Origin: Planctomycetales bacterium 10988
GTDB taxonomy: Bacteria; Planctomycetota; Planctomycetia; Pirellulales; Pb10988
Length of the DNA: 64,000 nt
Direction of reading: 5' to 3'
Assembly: GCA_009664345.1 (NCBI GenBank)
Contig: CP043547.1
Location: 3,004,709-3,068,708 of the forward strand
Below the pieces are notes generated by a model. It worked only from the letters and a program-made list of their open reading frames with translations, was not told where the DNA came from and searched no databases. Below are positions 25,447 through 34,540 of the stretch, one piece after another (the stretch's first letter is position 1; every line of letters begins with the position of its first letter). A program made the translations under genes and the position numbers.

Positions 25447-26766
25447 GTGGATCAACAAACTTCGAACCCTCCGGCTACGAATCCACTTTCCACGGAACCT
25501 TCGCTCCGCCAGCGATTGGCATCTCATTATGATTTTGTGCGGAGTTGGTCGGAGTTGCTCTGCGAACCGCTGCATCCTGAGGATTGCGTCATTCAGACGA
25601 TGCCGGATGTCAGCCCTACCCGCTGGCACTTGGCTCACACCACTTGGTTCTTTGAGACCTTCATCTTGGCGGCGGCCTCCGAGAACTATCAACCTTTTCA
25701 TCCGCAATATGGGTATCTCTTCAATTCTTATTACAACACCGTGGGCGAGCAGTTTCCACGACCGCAACGCGGTTTTCTCTCACGTCCGACGCTGGACGAA
25801 GTCTGGGCGTATCGCTGGGCAATCGATGATCGTCTGCTGGAATTTATTCAAACTTGTTCCGAAGCGAGCTTGCTCCAATATGTCCCGGTGATCGAAATCG
25901 GCCTGCATCATGAGCAACAACATCAAGAGCTTATCCTCACCGATATCAAACATGTCTTCTCCTGCAACCCGCTCTATCCTGTTTATCGATCCAGCGATGA
26001 CGAGAAAGATTCTAGCCTCAGTGCCGAGCAAAATCCGATCGACTTACAATGGAAATCGTTCGAGGGAGGAGTCGTCGAAATCGGCCATCAAGGCGAAGCT
26101 TTCGCTTATGACAACGAAGGCCCCCGCCATCGGGTTCATTTGGAATCGTTTGAATTGGCCGACCGCTTGGTAACAAACGGGGAATGGCTGGCCTTTCTCG
26201 AAGACGGCGGTTATCAGCGACCCGAACTGTGGCTCTCCGCCGGCTGGGCAACGGTGCAGGAATCCGCTTGGAAGGCCCCAAGATACTGGTTCAAGCAAGG
26301 GCAGGATTGGCACCACTTTACCCTGTCCGGATTGAAGCCGCTGGCACTCGATGAACCCGTTTGCCATGTAAGCTTTTACGAAGCGGACGCCTTTGCTCGT
26401 TGGCTGGATGCTCGACTTCCAACCGAAGCAGAATGGGAAGTCGCTTGCGGAGATCGCCCCCTCCAAGGACACTTTGTGGAAGAAGAAAACTTCGCCCCGC
26501 TGCCGGCTCCGACCGCACCGGACACTTCTCTCCAACAGATGTACGGCGATGTTTGGGAATGGACGGCCAGCCCTTACCTTGGCTATCCAGGCTACAAAGC
26601 CAACCCCGGTGCCCTCGGCGAGTACAATGGCAAATTCATGTGCAATCAGTTCGTTTTGCGGGGCGGTTCGTGTGCCACTTCCAAAACCCACATTCGCCCC
26701 ACTTACCGCAATTTCTTCGACCCGGCTGCCCGTTGGCAATTCAGCGGCCTCCGCCTCGCCCGTTAG
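25447..26766 (+). CDS. egtB: EgtB-like sulfoxide synthase
   Basis: A 439-residue protein with the EgtB layout: N-terminal DinB_2 helical bundle and C-terminal formylglycine-generating-enzyme-like domain. EgtB is a non-haem iron enzyme that joins trimethylhistidine and a cysteine thiol during ergothioneine synthesis. Iron ligands are visible in [11 protein letters not shown] and [11 protein letters not shown] (HxxxHxE). The FGE-like part shows [42 protein letters not shown] and [11 protein letters not shown] at 25447 has an AGAAGG site eight bases upstream and starts where family proteins start; the frame is open back to 25294. EgtD, the histidine methyltransferase, is not adjacent, so the substrate (ergothioneine, ovothiol or selenoneine type) is open. 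Confidence 0.85.
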   Translation: MDQQTSNPPATNPLSTEPSLRQRLASHYDFVRSWSELLCEPLHPEDCVIQTMPDVSPTRWHLAHTTWFFETFILAAASENYQPFHPQYGYLFNSYYNTVGEQFPRPQRGFLSRPTLDEVWAYRWAIDDRLLEFIQTCSEASLLQYVPVIEIGLHHEQQHQELILTDIKHVFSCNPLYPVYRSSDDEKDSSLSAEQNPIDLQWKSFEGGVVEIGHQGEAFAYDNEGPRHRVHLESFELADRLVTNGEWLAFLEDGGYQRPELWLSAGWATVQESAWKAPRYWFKQGQDWHHFTLSGLKPLALDEPVCHVSFYEADAFARWLDARLPTEAEWEVACGDRPLQGHFVEEENFAPLPAPTAPDTSLQQMYGDVWEWTASPYLGYPGYKANPGALGEYNGKFMCNQFVLRGGSCATSKTHIRPTYRNFFDPAARWQFSGLRLAR

Positions 26767-27210
26767 GGTGGCATTGCGAGATGCTATAAAAGCAGAAAGT
26801 CCCAAGCGAAACACCCGCCGAAGCGACTTTCGCCTGAGACCTTACTGCGACCGACTGATGCCGGCCTGTGGTGGTCGGATTATAGAAGAATGCTCCGGTG
26901 ACCTCTCAAAGTGAATTCCAAGAAGTCCAGCGGGCCAAAATGTTCTTGTTCGTTGGCGGATCTATTGCTCGACTCTTTCAAAAAAATTTGCCGGATTCCT
27001 CAACTTAAGGCAACCTATAGAGTAACAGCGGTTGGCTGCCGAAGATTTGTGCGAAAGAGCATTATCAGAGCAGGTCGTAAACGAGGCGGATTTTTGCTTT
27101 CCCGACAGTTGCCCCTTACGATAGTCGCGTGGGAAGATTCTTCGCTGGCGACGCTAGCCCGATGATCCGTGACAAGCGAAAACGTTTGATAAAAGAGAGA
27201 TGAACAGTCG
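26767..27210. other. Intergenic region without a recognised gene
   Basis: About 445 bases after egtB. Short open frames exist, but none has a ribosome site or protein-like composition. I see no strong hairpin or RNA motif. Confidence 0.4.
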
Positions 27211-28275
27211 ATGAAGAATATCCAAAACGTGGCGATTCGCCTTGGCTTTTCGATTTGCTTACTCGCCTTATGCCCAATTACTTCGGCCATCGCCCAAGAC
27301 TCCGCCGCCGGACGCGGGTCCTTCACTCGCAGCCAACCGACCGGGTGGATTGACTATCGGCCAGCCGGAACCGAATCGCAAGTTCCGGTTCAATTTCAAC
27401 TTCCGGCAAGTCGATTCTCTTATCAAAAGATCGCCAAGCCGAACATGCCGGATTCGTTTGAAGTCTATGACGTGACATTTCCCTCCCCGATCAAGACGCC
27501 GCATCCGCTAAATAATACCGTGCATTGCGAATATTTCTTGACCACTTCCCCCGAAGCAGCGACCGCCGAGAAACGCCCCGGGGTGATTGTGTTGCATATC
27601 CTGGGTGGAGATTTTCCGCTCGCCAGGGCTTTTTGTAGCTATCTAGCTCAACGCGGCGTGGCGACCCTCTTTGTGAAAATGCCCTATTATGGACCCCGCC
27701 GCGATCCGAATTCTCGTGTGCGGATGATTCAAGAAGGCGATCCCGAACAAACCGTGCGTGGCATGCGGCAAGCGGTCCTCGATGTCCGCCGGGCGGCGGG
27801 TTGGCTGGCAGCTCAACCGGAAGTCGATGCCGAACAGTTGGGCATTATGGGCATTAGTCTCGGCGGAATTGTCTCGGCCCTGACGGCTTCGGTCGAGCCG
27901 AGATTTGATAAGGCCGCTCTTTTGCTGGCCGGGGGAGATTTTTCGCAATTCCCCTTCGATCACCCTGAGCTTGCGCCGCTCAAGAAGAAATGGGAAGCGA
28001 TGGGCTACGACGAAACGAAGCTCATTCGCCTGCTCAAAACCGTCGATCCGGTGACCTACGCGGCCAACCTGAAAGGGCGAAAGGTGATTATGCTGAATGC
28101 CCGCTATGACGAAATTATCCCGCCTCCCTGCACCGAGGCCCTGTGGCAAGCCGCCGGCAAACCGCCCATCGAATGGTGGCCCACCGGGCACATCACCGCC
28201 GGGCTCTATATGTTTCAGGCTCTCGATCGGGTAGGGACATTCTTCGGGGAAACCGGCTCAGGCGATGGATCGTAA
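27211..28275 (+). CDS. Exported alpha/beta hydrolase
   Basis: A 354-residue protein with signal peptide (LGFSICLLALCPITSAIAQD). The hydrolase fold follows from about residue 110: GVIVLHILGGDF is the first strand and oxyanion region, LGIMGISLGGIVSALT the nucleophile elbow (GISLGG), LNARYDEIIPP the acid region and WWPTGHITAG the catalytic His. The family resembles the alpha/beta hydrolases of Planctomycetes related to acetyl xylan esterases and dienelactone hydrolase-like proteins, which probably remove acyl groups from polysaccharides in the periplasm. It is not in an obvious operon; the dispersed composite repeat begins three bases after its stop. Confidence 0.8.
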   Translation: MKNIQNVAIRLGFSICLLALCPITSAIAQDSAAGRGSFTRSQPTGWIDYRPAGTESQVPVQFQLPASRFSYQKIAKPNMPDSFEVYDVTFPSPIKTPHPLNNTVHCEYFLTTSPEAATAEKRPGVIVLHILGGDFPLARAFCSYLAQRGVATLFVKMPYYGPRRDPNSRVRMIQEGDPEQTVRGMRQAVLDVRRAAGWLAAQPEVDAEQLGIMGISLGGIVSALTASVEPRFDKAALLLAGGDFSQFPFDHPELAPLKKKWEAMGYDETKLIRLLKTVDPVTYAANLKGRKVIMLNARYDEIIPPPCTEALWQAAGKPPIEWWPTGHITAGLYMFQALDRVGTFFGETGSGDGS

Positions 28276-28277
28276 GC

Positions 28278-28463
28278 ACCAGGGTAACGGGTCGTGTTCG
28301 GTTTTCGGTATACGCGATGAAAACGGATAGGTGTGCGAATATCGAATTGCGTAGAATACGAAAAGTGTTTTTTAAAAGTAATCTCTCAGTGTCACGCTGC
28401 CGATCAAATTTTCACTCCCAGTACCGAACACCGAAAACTGAACACCGAACACGCTTCGTCACC
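28278..28463 (+). repeat. Dispersed composite intergenic repeat, copy B
   Basis: Begins with the 29 bases shared with 17121-17149, contains GTGCGAATATC (28333-28343) and AAAAGTGTTTTTT (28361-28373), and ends with inverted GTGTTCGG-containing sequence (28421-28463 on the plus strand as ACCGAACACCGAAAACTG and ACCGAACACG). The ends are imperfect inverted repeats, so the unit can fold back on itself like a MITE. Confidence 0.7.
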
Positions 28464-28498
28464 ACGATCTTCGTGAAACCCCGCCATTCACTTCTCTC

Positions 28499-29998
28499 TC
28501 AATTTCTAATTTTCGTTACCGTTAAAAAATGCTCGTAGGCTTCTTCCCACCTACCGGCGTCTTGCGGTTCGTAGGTTTTGGTCGGGAAGGATTTTCGCAC
28601 GATTTGGCGGGCTTCGGCTAGGGAACCGATGCTTCCGGCGGAGATCGCTTGCATGACAAGGTTCCCGATCGCAGTCGCTTCCACCGGACCGGCGATGACG
28701 AGACGACCCGTGGCATTCGCGGTCGCTTGGCAAAGGAGTTCGTTCTGTGTTCCGCCGCCAACGACGTGAATTTTTTTGATAGGATGCCCGGCGAGTTTTT
28801 CCAAGCCTTCCAAGACATAACGCTGTTTCATGGCGAGACTATCAATCGCACAGCGGATGAAGGCATCATGCTCATGCGGGACTTTTTGCCCGGTGTCACT
28901 GCAAAATTCGGCAATCGCTTGCGGCATGTCGCTGGGTGAAGCAAAGGCACCATGATCGGGATCGATGAAGGATTCCAAGGCCGGGGCTTTCGCGGCCATC
29001 GCGGCCAATTCCGCCCAACTGAAGTCGCGGCCATTGCGTGCCCAGATGCGTTGGCATTCCTGCACAATCCAAAGTCCGGTGATGTTCTTCAATAGTCGCG
29101 TGGTGCCAAAAACGCCTGCTTCATTGGTGAAGTTAAGCTTCAAAACGTCTTCGGTCAGGATCGGCTCGGCGGTTTCAATCCCCATCAAGGACCACGTTCC
29201 CGAGCTGACATAACACCAATCGCTCGGCTCCCCTGGCACGCTATCCGCCGGCACTGCCACCACGGCACTCGCGGTATCATGCGTCCCCGGCAAAACAACA
29301 TTCACCCCTTGCAGCCCGGTTTCGTGGGCGACTTCTTTGGTAAGGTTTCCTAAATTCGTGCCCGGCTCGGAGAGCGGCCCAAACCACTTTTGCGGAATCT
29401 GAAAGGTTTCCAATAACTTTTCCGACCACGTTTTCGAAGTCGGATTATAGAACTGCGTGGTGGAAGAATTGGTGAGTTCGTTCGAAATTTCTCCAGAGAG
29501 CAACCAGTGGAAGTAATCCGGCATCATCAAGAACTTTTCCGCCACGTCAAACAGCGGAGAATCGGCCTCGCGGAGGGCAATCAATTGATAGAGCGTGTTG
29601 AACTCCATAAATTGCAGGCCGGTTTCGGCGAAGATTTCTTCTCGCGAAAGGGTCTTGAAGGCCTCGACCATCACCCCGGTGGTATGGCGATCGCGATAGG
29701 TTCGTGGATTGGCCAACAGGGCATCTTGCCGATCAAGCAAACAAAAATCGACGCCCCAAGTGTCAACCCCGACGCTTTTAATTTGGTGGCCGTAGTCTTG
29801 TTGAGCCTTTCGCAAACCGCCGAGAACCTCTTGCCAAATCCCTAGCACATCCCAATAGAGCCGACCTCGAACAGGGATTCCGCCATTGGAAAATCGGCTA
29901 ACTTCTTCCAGCCGCAGGGTTTCGCCGTTCCAACATCCCGCCAGTACACGTCCGCCAGAGGCCCCAAGATCGATCGGGAGGTAGGTTTCATCCGCCAT
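28499..29998 (-). CDS. rhaB: Rhamnulokinase
   Basis: A 499-residue FGGY-family sugar kinase. The N-terminal phosphate motif is PIDLGASGGRV, followed by VGVDTWGVDFCLLD, which is typical for rhamnulokinase. The second half shows LPGTHDTASAVVAVP, VSSGTWSLMG and the adenosine motif HVVGGGTQN. It phosphorylates L-rhamnulose at C1 in rhamnose breakdown. rhaA and rhaD homologues are not in the window, so it is either scattered or works on a related deoxyketose such as fuculose. The gene is convergent with the upstream hydrolase, and the two flank the dispersed repeat copy B. Two sulfatases lie 2-5 kb away. Confidence 0.9.
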   Translation of the reverse strand: MADETYLPIDLGASGGRVLAGCWNGETLRLEEVSRFSNGGIPVRGRLYWDVLGIWQEVLGGLRKAQQDYGHQIKSVGVDTWGVDFCLLDRQDALLANPRTYRDRHTTGVMVEAFKTLSREEIFAETGLQFMEFNTLYQLIALREADSPLFDVAEKFLMMPDYFHWLLSGEISNELTNSSTTQFYNPTSKTWSEKLLETFQIPQKWFGPLSEPGTNLGNLTKEVAHETGLQGVNVVLPGTHDTASAVVAVPADSVPGEPSDWCYVSSGTWSLMGIETAEPILTEDVLKLNFTNEAGVFGTTRLLKNITGLWIVQECQRIWARNGRDFSWAELAAMAAKAPALESFIDPDHGAFASPSDMPQAIAEFCSDTGQKVPHEHDAFIRCAIDSLAMKQRYVLEGLEKLAGHPIKKIHVVGGGTQNELLCQATANATGRLVIAGPVEATAIGNLVMQAISAGSIGSLAEARQIVRKSFPTKTYEPQDAGRWEEAYEHFLTVTKIRN

Positions 29999-30174
29999 GC
30001 GATTTCTCCGGTATAAAATGAGGGAACAAAGGATAACAGGTTCCCTTAAAAGGTAGGCTCATCTTCTCTTTTTAACATCATTGCGAAGACCGCTATCCTG
30101 ACGCGCTGGGCACCTTGCGTCAACCCTTTCCCATCCGAGAAAGCCCTTGCTCGCACCGGTCAAAACTCCGTAAT

Positions 30175-30203
30175 TTGACTTTGTGATTGGATTTAGGTAA
30201 AAT
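30175..30203 (+). promoter_or_regulatory. Sigma-70-like promoter
   Basis: TTGACT (30175-30180), 17-base spacer, TAAAAT (30198-30203). It precedes the 123-residue gene by 77 bases. Both hexamers are one base from consensus. Confidence 0.7.
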
Positions 30204-30279
30204 TTACGGTCCTATGCTCCTGATGGGAGGGTAGTGCTCTTATTTGCTTCCTAAATCTTACAGAGGAGGAGCTTCGATT

Positions 30280-30651
30280 ATGAATTTGGATGTAGGCGTG
30301 GTTCGTCTTGCAAAAAAACTCTTCGAAGAACATTCCGAATCGAAAATTACCGACCTGATCCGCTTCTTTCAAAATTGCCTCTATGCTCCCCGCATGATGG
30401 GCAAAACGGCCGCTCAACAGAGCAATTATCTCAAAATGAAAGTTGAGAAGCGATTCACTAAACTGGCCAACTTTCTCTCCGACCGCCAAATGTCCGACCT
30501 CGTCCGCATCTTGGACTATTACAACCGTCTCGAAGATGACCCGATCAAAACGATGAAATTTGGCAGCGAAGCCACCCAAAACGAAGAGCTTGAAAGAGAA
30601 GTCCAACGCCACATGGATTGGATCGTCGGCAGCGAAGCCCTCGCTAAATAG
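30280..30651 (+). CDS. Conserved-looking hypothetical protein
   Basis: A 123-residue, all-helical, basic cytosolic protein. ATG at 30280 has a GAGGAGGA ribosome site nine bases upstream, a sigma-70-like promoter at 30175-30203, and a perfect terminator 18 bases after the stop, so this is a clean single-gene unit with signs of strong expression. The sequence (KMKVEKRFTKLANFLSDRQMSDLVRIL) shows no known domain; charged amphipathic helices could support oligomerisation or nucleic-acid binding. Not recognised. Confidence 0.75.
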   Translation: MNLDVGVVRLAKKLFEEHSESKITDLIRFFQNCLYAPRMMGKTAAQQSNYLKMKVEKRFTKLANFLSDRQMSDLVRILDYYNRLEDDPIKTMKFGSEATQNEELEREVQRHMDWIVGSEALAK

Positions 30652-30668
30652 TTATCTATCAACCATTT

Positions 30669-30714
30669 AAAACGAGCATTCAGTTTCTACCACAAGAGTC
30701 TGAATGCTCGTTTT
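30669..30714. terminator. Strong terminator between convergent genes
   Basis: Perfect 15-bp stem AAAACGAGCATTCAG/CTGAATGCTCGTTTT with a 16-base loop and a T-rich tail. It can serve both the 123-residue gene and the minus-strand gene ending at 30720. Confidence 0.9.
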
Positions 30715-30719
30715 CTATA

Positions 30720-31193
30720 TTAAACCATATATAAACCACGTACTATCAAATGTATACCTAACCCCTCTAATTCCTTCTCCCAAAGCCATCTGTGTTGATC
30801 ATACTTGTTATGAATGAAGAGTTCGCCGTGCAGGCGGAGGAGATTGGCGGTGATCGCCTCGTGATAATAGGTAACGAAGTCACATTCGAGTAAGACAATT
30901 AGATGCTTACATAATTCAGCATGGGTATCCCTCCCGCTTCCGTTTCTATTTAACCTTCTGTCCCTGAGACTAATCCTAAAGTTTGGCGTAATGCCGAAGG
31001 AACGACTGGCACGACTCTCTGGATTGCCAAGCTCATCAAGATAGCAAATGACTTCATCATCAATGGCATCTTCCACAAGTTCTCCTCTCTGTTCGTTAAG
31101 TACCAACTCCATGGAAAGATGCTCGACGATCCAGCGAAGAAGCTCAGCTCTCGTGGTATCCAAACTCAATTCAATAATTTCGATCGATGCCAT
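30720..31193 (-). CDS. Hypothetical protein, possibly SitI3/immunity-like
   Basis: A 157-residue soluble protein without signal peptide. The N-terminal MASIEIIELSLDTTRAELLRW starts like a beta strand then a helix, and the C-terminal half (LLECDFVTYYHEAITANLLRLHGELFIHN, then HRWLWEKELEGLGI) recalls the SitI3-type immunity protein pattern, where a central strand pair is followed by a tryptophan-containing helix. This match is by eye only and weak. No toxin gene is next to it. Codon use looks less typical than neighbours. It shares the terminator at 30669-30714. Confidence 0.55.
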   Translation of the reverse strand: MASIEIIELSLDTTRAELLRWIVEHLSMELVLNEQRGELVEDAIDDEVICYLDELGNPESRASRSFGITPNFRISLRDRRLNRNGSGRDTHAELCKHLIVLLECDFVTYYHEAITANLLRLHGELFIHNKYDQHRWLWEKELEGLGIHLIVRGLYMV

Positions 31194-31435
31194 TGGAAGG
31201 TTTCTACAAAGCGAGCTTGGTGTTGCTTGTTTTCAAGCGGGCAAAGGATGCCGACGTCTTCTTATTACCAAAGAAATCTTCTTCTTGCAAAACCCAATCA
31301 TTACTGGGAATTGACCTTCGGGAGGAGAGGAAGGATAATGGCCACTTCCTTTCACTGAGACCGTGAATGCCCGACTCATCGAGTTCGCACTCCTCGCACA
31401 ACAGTAGCTCCCGAAGTAATAGAGAAAGATTCCCT

Positions 31436-32983
31436 ATGTTTATGTCTCTCCGATCACCCCACCCCGATCCAACTTGCCAACCCACCGAAGCTCCTTGCCG
31501 TCGCCAAAGAAGAGGTTGCTCACTTCGCTCGGCGATTCTCTTTGGCTTGATTGTTCTTCTGCTTGCACTACAAAACCGGCCTGAATCGACCCTTGCCGCA
31601 GAGCCGACCGACAAACCGAACATCGTTTACATCATGGCGGATGATATGGGGTACGGAGACCCTTCTTGCTATAACCCGGCCTCGAAGTGCCCGACGCCGA
31701 ACTTGGACCGCTTGGCCAGGGAAGGGATGCGATTCACCGATGCCCATGCCCCGGCGGGGGTCTGTGTGCCGTCGCGGTTTGGGCTTCTTTCAGGGCGTTT
31801 TCCTTATCGCATGCAAAAGGATAAAGACGGGCTTTGTTTGCCCAAAGATCGTTTGACGGTTGCCAACCTCTTGCAAAAAGCAGGTTATCAAACGGCCTGC
31901 ATTGGGAAATGGCACCTTGGTTTTACGCATGAAAAGGAACCCGGCAAGCTGACCCTCGACGGAGGTCCGGCCTCGCGAGGATTTGACACGTACTTCGGCA
32001 TTCCCGCTTCGCTCGACATTCCTCCTTATTATTATATTGAAGGGAAAAAGGCCGTTGAGCCGCCGACGGATTTCATCGCGGCGAGTTCCAGTCCGAATTG
32101 GTCGCCCATTCAAGGAGCCTTTTGGCGAGAAGGAAAGATCGCCCCGGGTTATCGCCATCGGGAAGTTTTGCCGAAGTTCATTCAACGTAGTCTCGGCTAT
32201 TTGGAAGGTCGGGCGAAAAAGCCAAAGCAACCGTTCTTCCTTTATATTGCTTTGCCTGCTCCGCATACCCCTTGGTTGCCGACCGAGCCGTTTGAAGGGG
32301 TCAGCCAAGCAGCCTTGTATGGAGATTTTGTAACCCAGGTCGATGCTTCCATCGGTCAAGTTTTGCAAAAGCTCGATCAATTAAATTTGACAGAGAATAC
32401 CATTGTCATGGTGAGTAGTGATAATGGACCTTGTTGGTATGATGTGGATGAAAAGAAATATCAACATTACTCCGCCGGGCCTTTACGAGGAATGAAAGGG
32501 GATGCCTATGAAGGTGGGCATCGCATGCCGTTTCTTGTCCGCTGGCCGGGAACCGTCAAGCCAGGAAGTGTCAGTGAAGAGATTGTTTGTCATACCGATT
32601 TAATGGCGACAGTCGCTGAGATTGTAAAGATGAAACTTCCAAAAAACGCCGGTGGAGATAGTGTCAGTTATTTACCGGCTTTAAAAGGGGAAGTCCGTGA
32701 ACAACCGCTTCGTGAAGCATTAATTATTACTTGTTCAAAAAAGACATTCGCTGTTCGCCAAGGTCCTTGGAAATTGATTACGAATAATCTAGGTTCCGGC
32801 GGATTTACGCCTCCACGTTATGTGGAGCCTGAAAAAGATGGACCTCAAGGACAACTCTATCACTTAGCTACCGATTTAAGTGAAACAAAAAATCTTTACA
32901 TGGAACATCCAGAGATTGTTAAAAAACTAGAAGCGATTTTAAAACGCTATCAAGAACAAGAAGATAGTGTTCCTCGCTCTTGA
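31436..32983 (+). CDS. Exported arylsulfatase-type sulfatase
   Basis: A 515-residue sulfatase of the type I, formylglycine-dependent class. An N-terminal hydrophobic stretch (ILFGLIVLLLALQ) ending near TLAA|EP acts as signal peptide. PNIVYIMADDMGYGD supplies metal ligands, and the catalytic signature is CVPSRFGLLSGR with Cys110 to be converted to formylglycine; GKWHLG and SSDNGPCW are also typical. It would remove sulfate from polysaccharides or glycosaminoglycan-like material in the periplasm. ATG at 31436 has an AGAAAGA site; the frame is open further upstream. The anSME or FGE maturase is not in the window. A 17-18-bp terminator follows at 33010-33061. Confidence 0.92.
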   Translation: MFMSLRSPHPDPTCQPTEAPCRRQRRGCSLRSAILFGLIVLLLALQNRPESTLAAEPTDKPNIVYIMADDMGYGDPSCYNPASKCPTPNLDRLAREGMRFTDAHAPAGVCVPSRFGLLSGRFPYRMQKDKDGLCLPKDRLTVANLLQKAGYQTACIGKWHLGFTHEKEPGKLTLDGGPASRGFDTYFGIPASLDIPPYYYIEGKKAVEPPTDFIAASSSPNWSPIQGAFWREGKIAPGYRHREVLPKFIQRSLGYLEGRAKKPKQPFFLYIALPAPHTPWLPTEPFEGVSQAALYGDFVTQVDASIGQVLQKLDQLNLTENTIVMVSSDNGPCWYDVDEKKYQHYSAGPLRGMKGDAYEGGHRMPFLVRWPGTVKPGSVSEEIVCHTDLMATVAEIVKMKLPKNAGGDSVSYLPALKGEVREQPLREALIITCSKKTFAVRQGPWKLITNNLGSGGFTPPRYVEPEKDGPQGQLYHLATDLSETKNLYMEHPEIVKKLEAILKRYQEQEDSVPRS

Positions 32984-33009
32984 TTGTGAAAGTTAATGCT
33001 CGGCGATCA

Positions 33010-33061
33010 AAATAGAAAATCCCTCCAAGAACAGATTTATTCCTGGAGGGATTTTCTATTT
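33010..33061. terminator. Strong terminator between convergent sulfatase genes
   Basis: Perfect 18-bp stem, AAATAGAAAATCCCTCCA (33010-33027) and its reverse complement (33044-33061), with a 16-base loop. It lies between the two sulfatases and can act in either direction. Confidence 0.9.
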
Positions 33062-33136
33062 ATAATGTTGTAATATTTGTAGTTTAAATTATCTGACACT
33101 TTGAAGAATCAAGAGATGACATTGAAAACAATAAAA

Positions 33137-34540
33137 CTACATCGGGGCGATGCGGCGGGAGCCGACGTCAATAGTGCTGAGAACGTGGGCATCGAAACTT
33201 TCTTGTAAAAGTTTGACACGGACTTCGGCGTGCGCGGGGTCGTCCCAAAGATTGGTATGTTCCCAGGGATCATGGTGGAGATCGTAAAGCTCTGCCTGAT
33301 CATGCCCATGATAGACAGAGAGTTTATAACGGGTATCGCGGTACATGGTTGCGAAGGAACCCGTGCCTCCGGTGAAGTGTGAATCGAGGGCATCATAATA
33401 TTCACAACGAACCGCATCCCGGTGGAGCGATGGCCATTCTTTTCCATAGAGAATCGGCAATAAACTTTTACCTTGAAAGTAATCCGGGATCGGCACGCCG
33501 GTCAGCTCCAAAATGGTGGCCGAAAGGTCCAAGAGTTCCACCAAGGCATGACTTTGCAAATCGGCTTCGATTTTCTCCGGCCATTCAAAGATCAAAGGAA
33601 CGCGGACAAGCCCTTCATAGAAACGACAGCCTTTCTGAATCAGACCGTGATCGCCGAGCATTTCTCCATGATCACTGGTGAAGATAATCACGGTGTTTTC
33701 ACGTTGGCCGGATTGTTCCAAGTACTCGAGCAGGCGGCCAAACTGATGATCGATCTGGGCAATCATCGCGTAATAGCGGGCCTGTTCCTCTTTGGCATGA
33801 AACTCTTCCGGGCGACGGGCCTTGCCTTGAAAGTCAATAGATGAAAGTTTCTCTTGCTGTTCTAGATCACTTTCTTGGAAGTGTGGTCCCGGCATGAGTT
33901 CGGGATTGAAGCGTTCCGCGTACTCCCGAGGGGGAATGAACGGCGGATGCGGATCATAAATGTTGACGCTCAACAGCCAAGGTTTGTTCTTTTTGCTTCC
34001 CTTGATGAACTCAATCGCCCGATCGGTCGCCCAGGTGGTTTGATGGTACTGGGGCGGAACGCGATCTTTGCTCTTTCGCAAGGCATCGAGATTCCCGCCA
34101 CGGGACTTCACCCAATCCGCATAGTCGTGACCTTCCGGCCAATCATCGCGGGGGGCATGACTGAATTTCCAATAGCTATAGCCATCGTCCAAGCGGGGTT
34201 CGGTCCGATGCCCGGAACTGGTGAGATGAAACTTCCCGATCAAGCCGCATTCGTACCCACTATCCGCGATCATTTTGGTAATCAAAGGGGGATGATCGGG
34301 AAAGCTCTCGCTCCCGTTGCGAGTGTGATGCAAACGCCCTGGATACATCCCAGTCAGGAAACTCGCTCGGCTGGGCGTGCAGATGGGGCTTTGGCAATAA
34401 GTATGGGTAAAAGTTGTCCCTTGATGGACCATTTTGTTGAGATTGGGAGTCTGCACATAGGGATTTCCCAATGCGGTAATGGTGTCAAAACGCTGTTGAT
34501 CCGTACAGTACCAAAGGATATTCGGTCGGTTGGCCGTCAT
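33137..34540 (-). CDS. Sulfatase without signal peptide
   Basis: A 467-residue type I sulfatase. PNILWYCTDQQRFDT provides the N-terminal metal site, and the catalytic signature PICTPSRASFLTG has Cys54 for formylglycine; IGKFHL and FTSDHGEMLGDHG are also present, the latter typical of choline-sulfatase or heparan N-sulfatase-like subfamilies. Unlike the neighbouring sulfatase it starts directly at the fold, with no signal peptide or lipobox, so it is probably cytosolic or uses an unrecognised route. ATG at 34540 has a GGAGAA site. It is convergent with the other sulfatase. Substrate unknown. Confidence 0.92.
   Translation of the reverse strand: MTANRPNILWYCTDQQRFDTITALGNPYVQTPNLNKMVHQGTTFTHTYCQSPICTPSRASFLTGMYPGRLHHTRNGSESFPDHPPLITKMIADSGYECGLIGKFHLTSSGHRTEPRLDDGYSYWKFSHAPRDDWPEGHDYADWVKSRGGNLDALRKSKDRVPPQYHQTTWATDRAIEFIKGSKKNKPWLLSVNIYDPHPPFIPPREYAERFNPELMPGPHFQESDLEQQEKLSSIDFQGKARRPEEFHAKEEQARYYAMIAQIDHQFGRLLEYLEQSGQRENTVIIFTSDHGEMLGDHGLIQKGCRFYEGLVRVPLIFEWPEKIEADLQSHALVELLDLSATILELTGVPIPDYFQGKSLLPILYGKEWPSLHRDAVRCEYYDALDSHFTGGTGSFATMYRDTRYKLSVYHGHDQAELYDLHHDPWEHTNLWDDPAHAEVRVKLLQESFDAHVLSTIDVGSRRIAPM

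Noticed and set aside
26911-27165. Short plus-strand frame in the gap after egtB
   Set aside because: No ribosome site, mixed basic/Cys composition and no domain.
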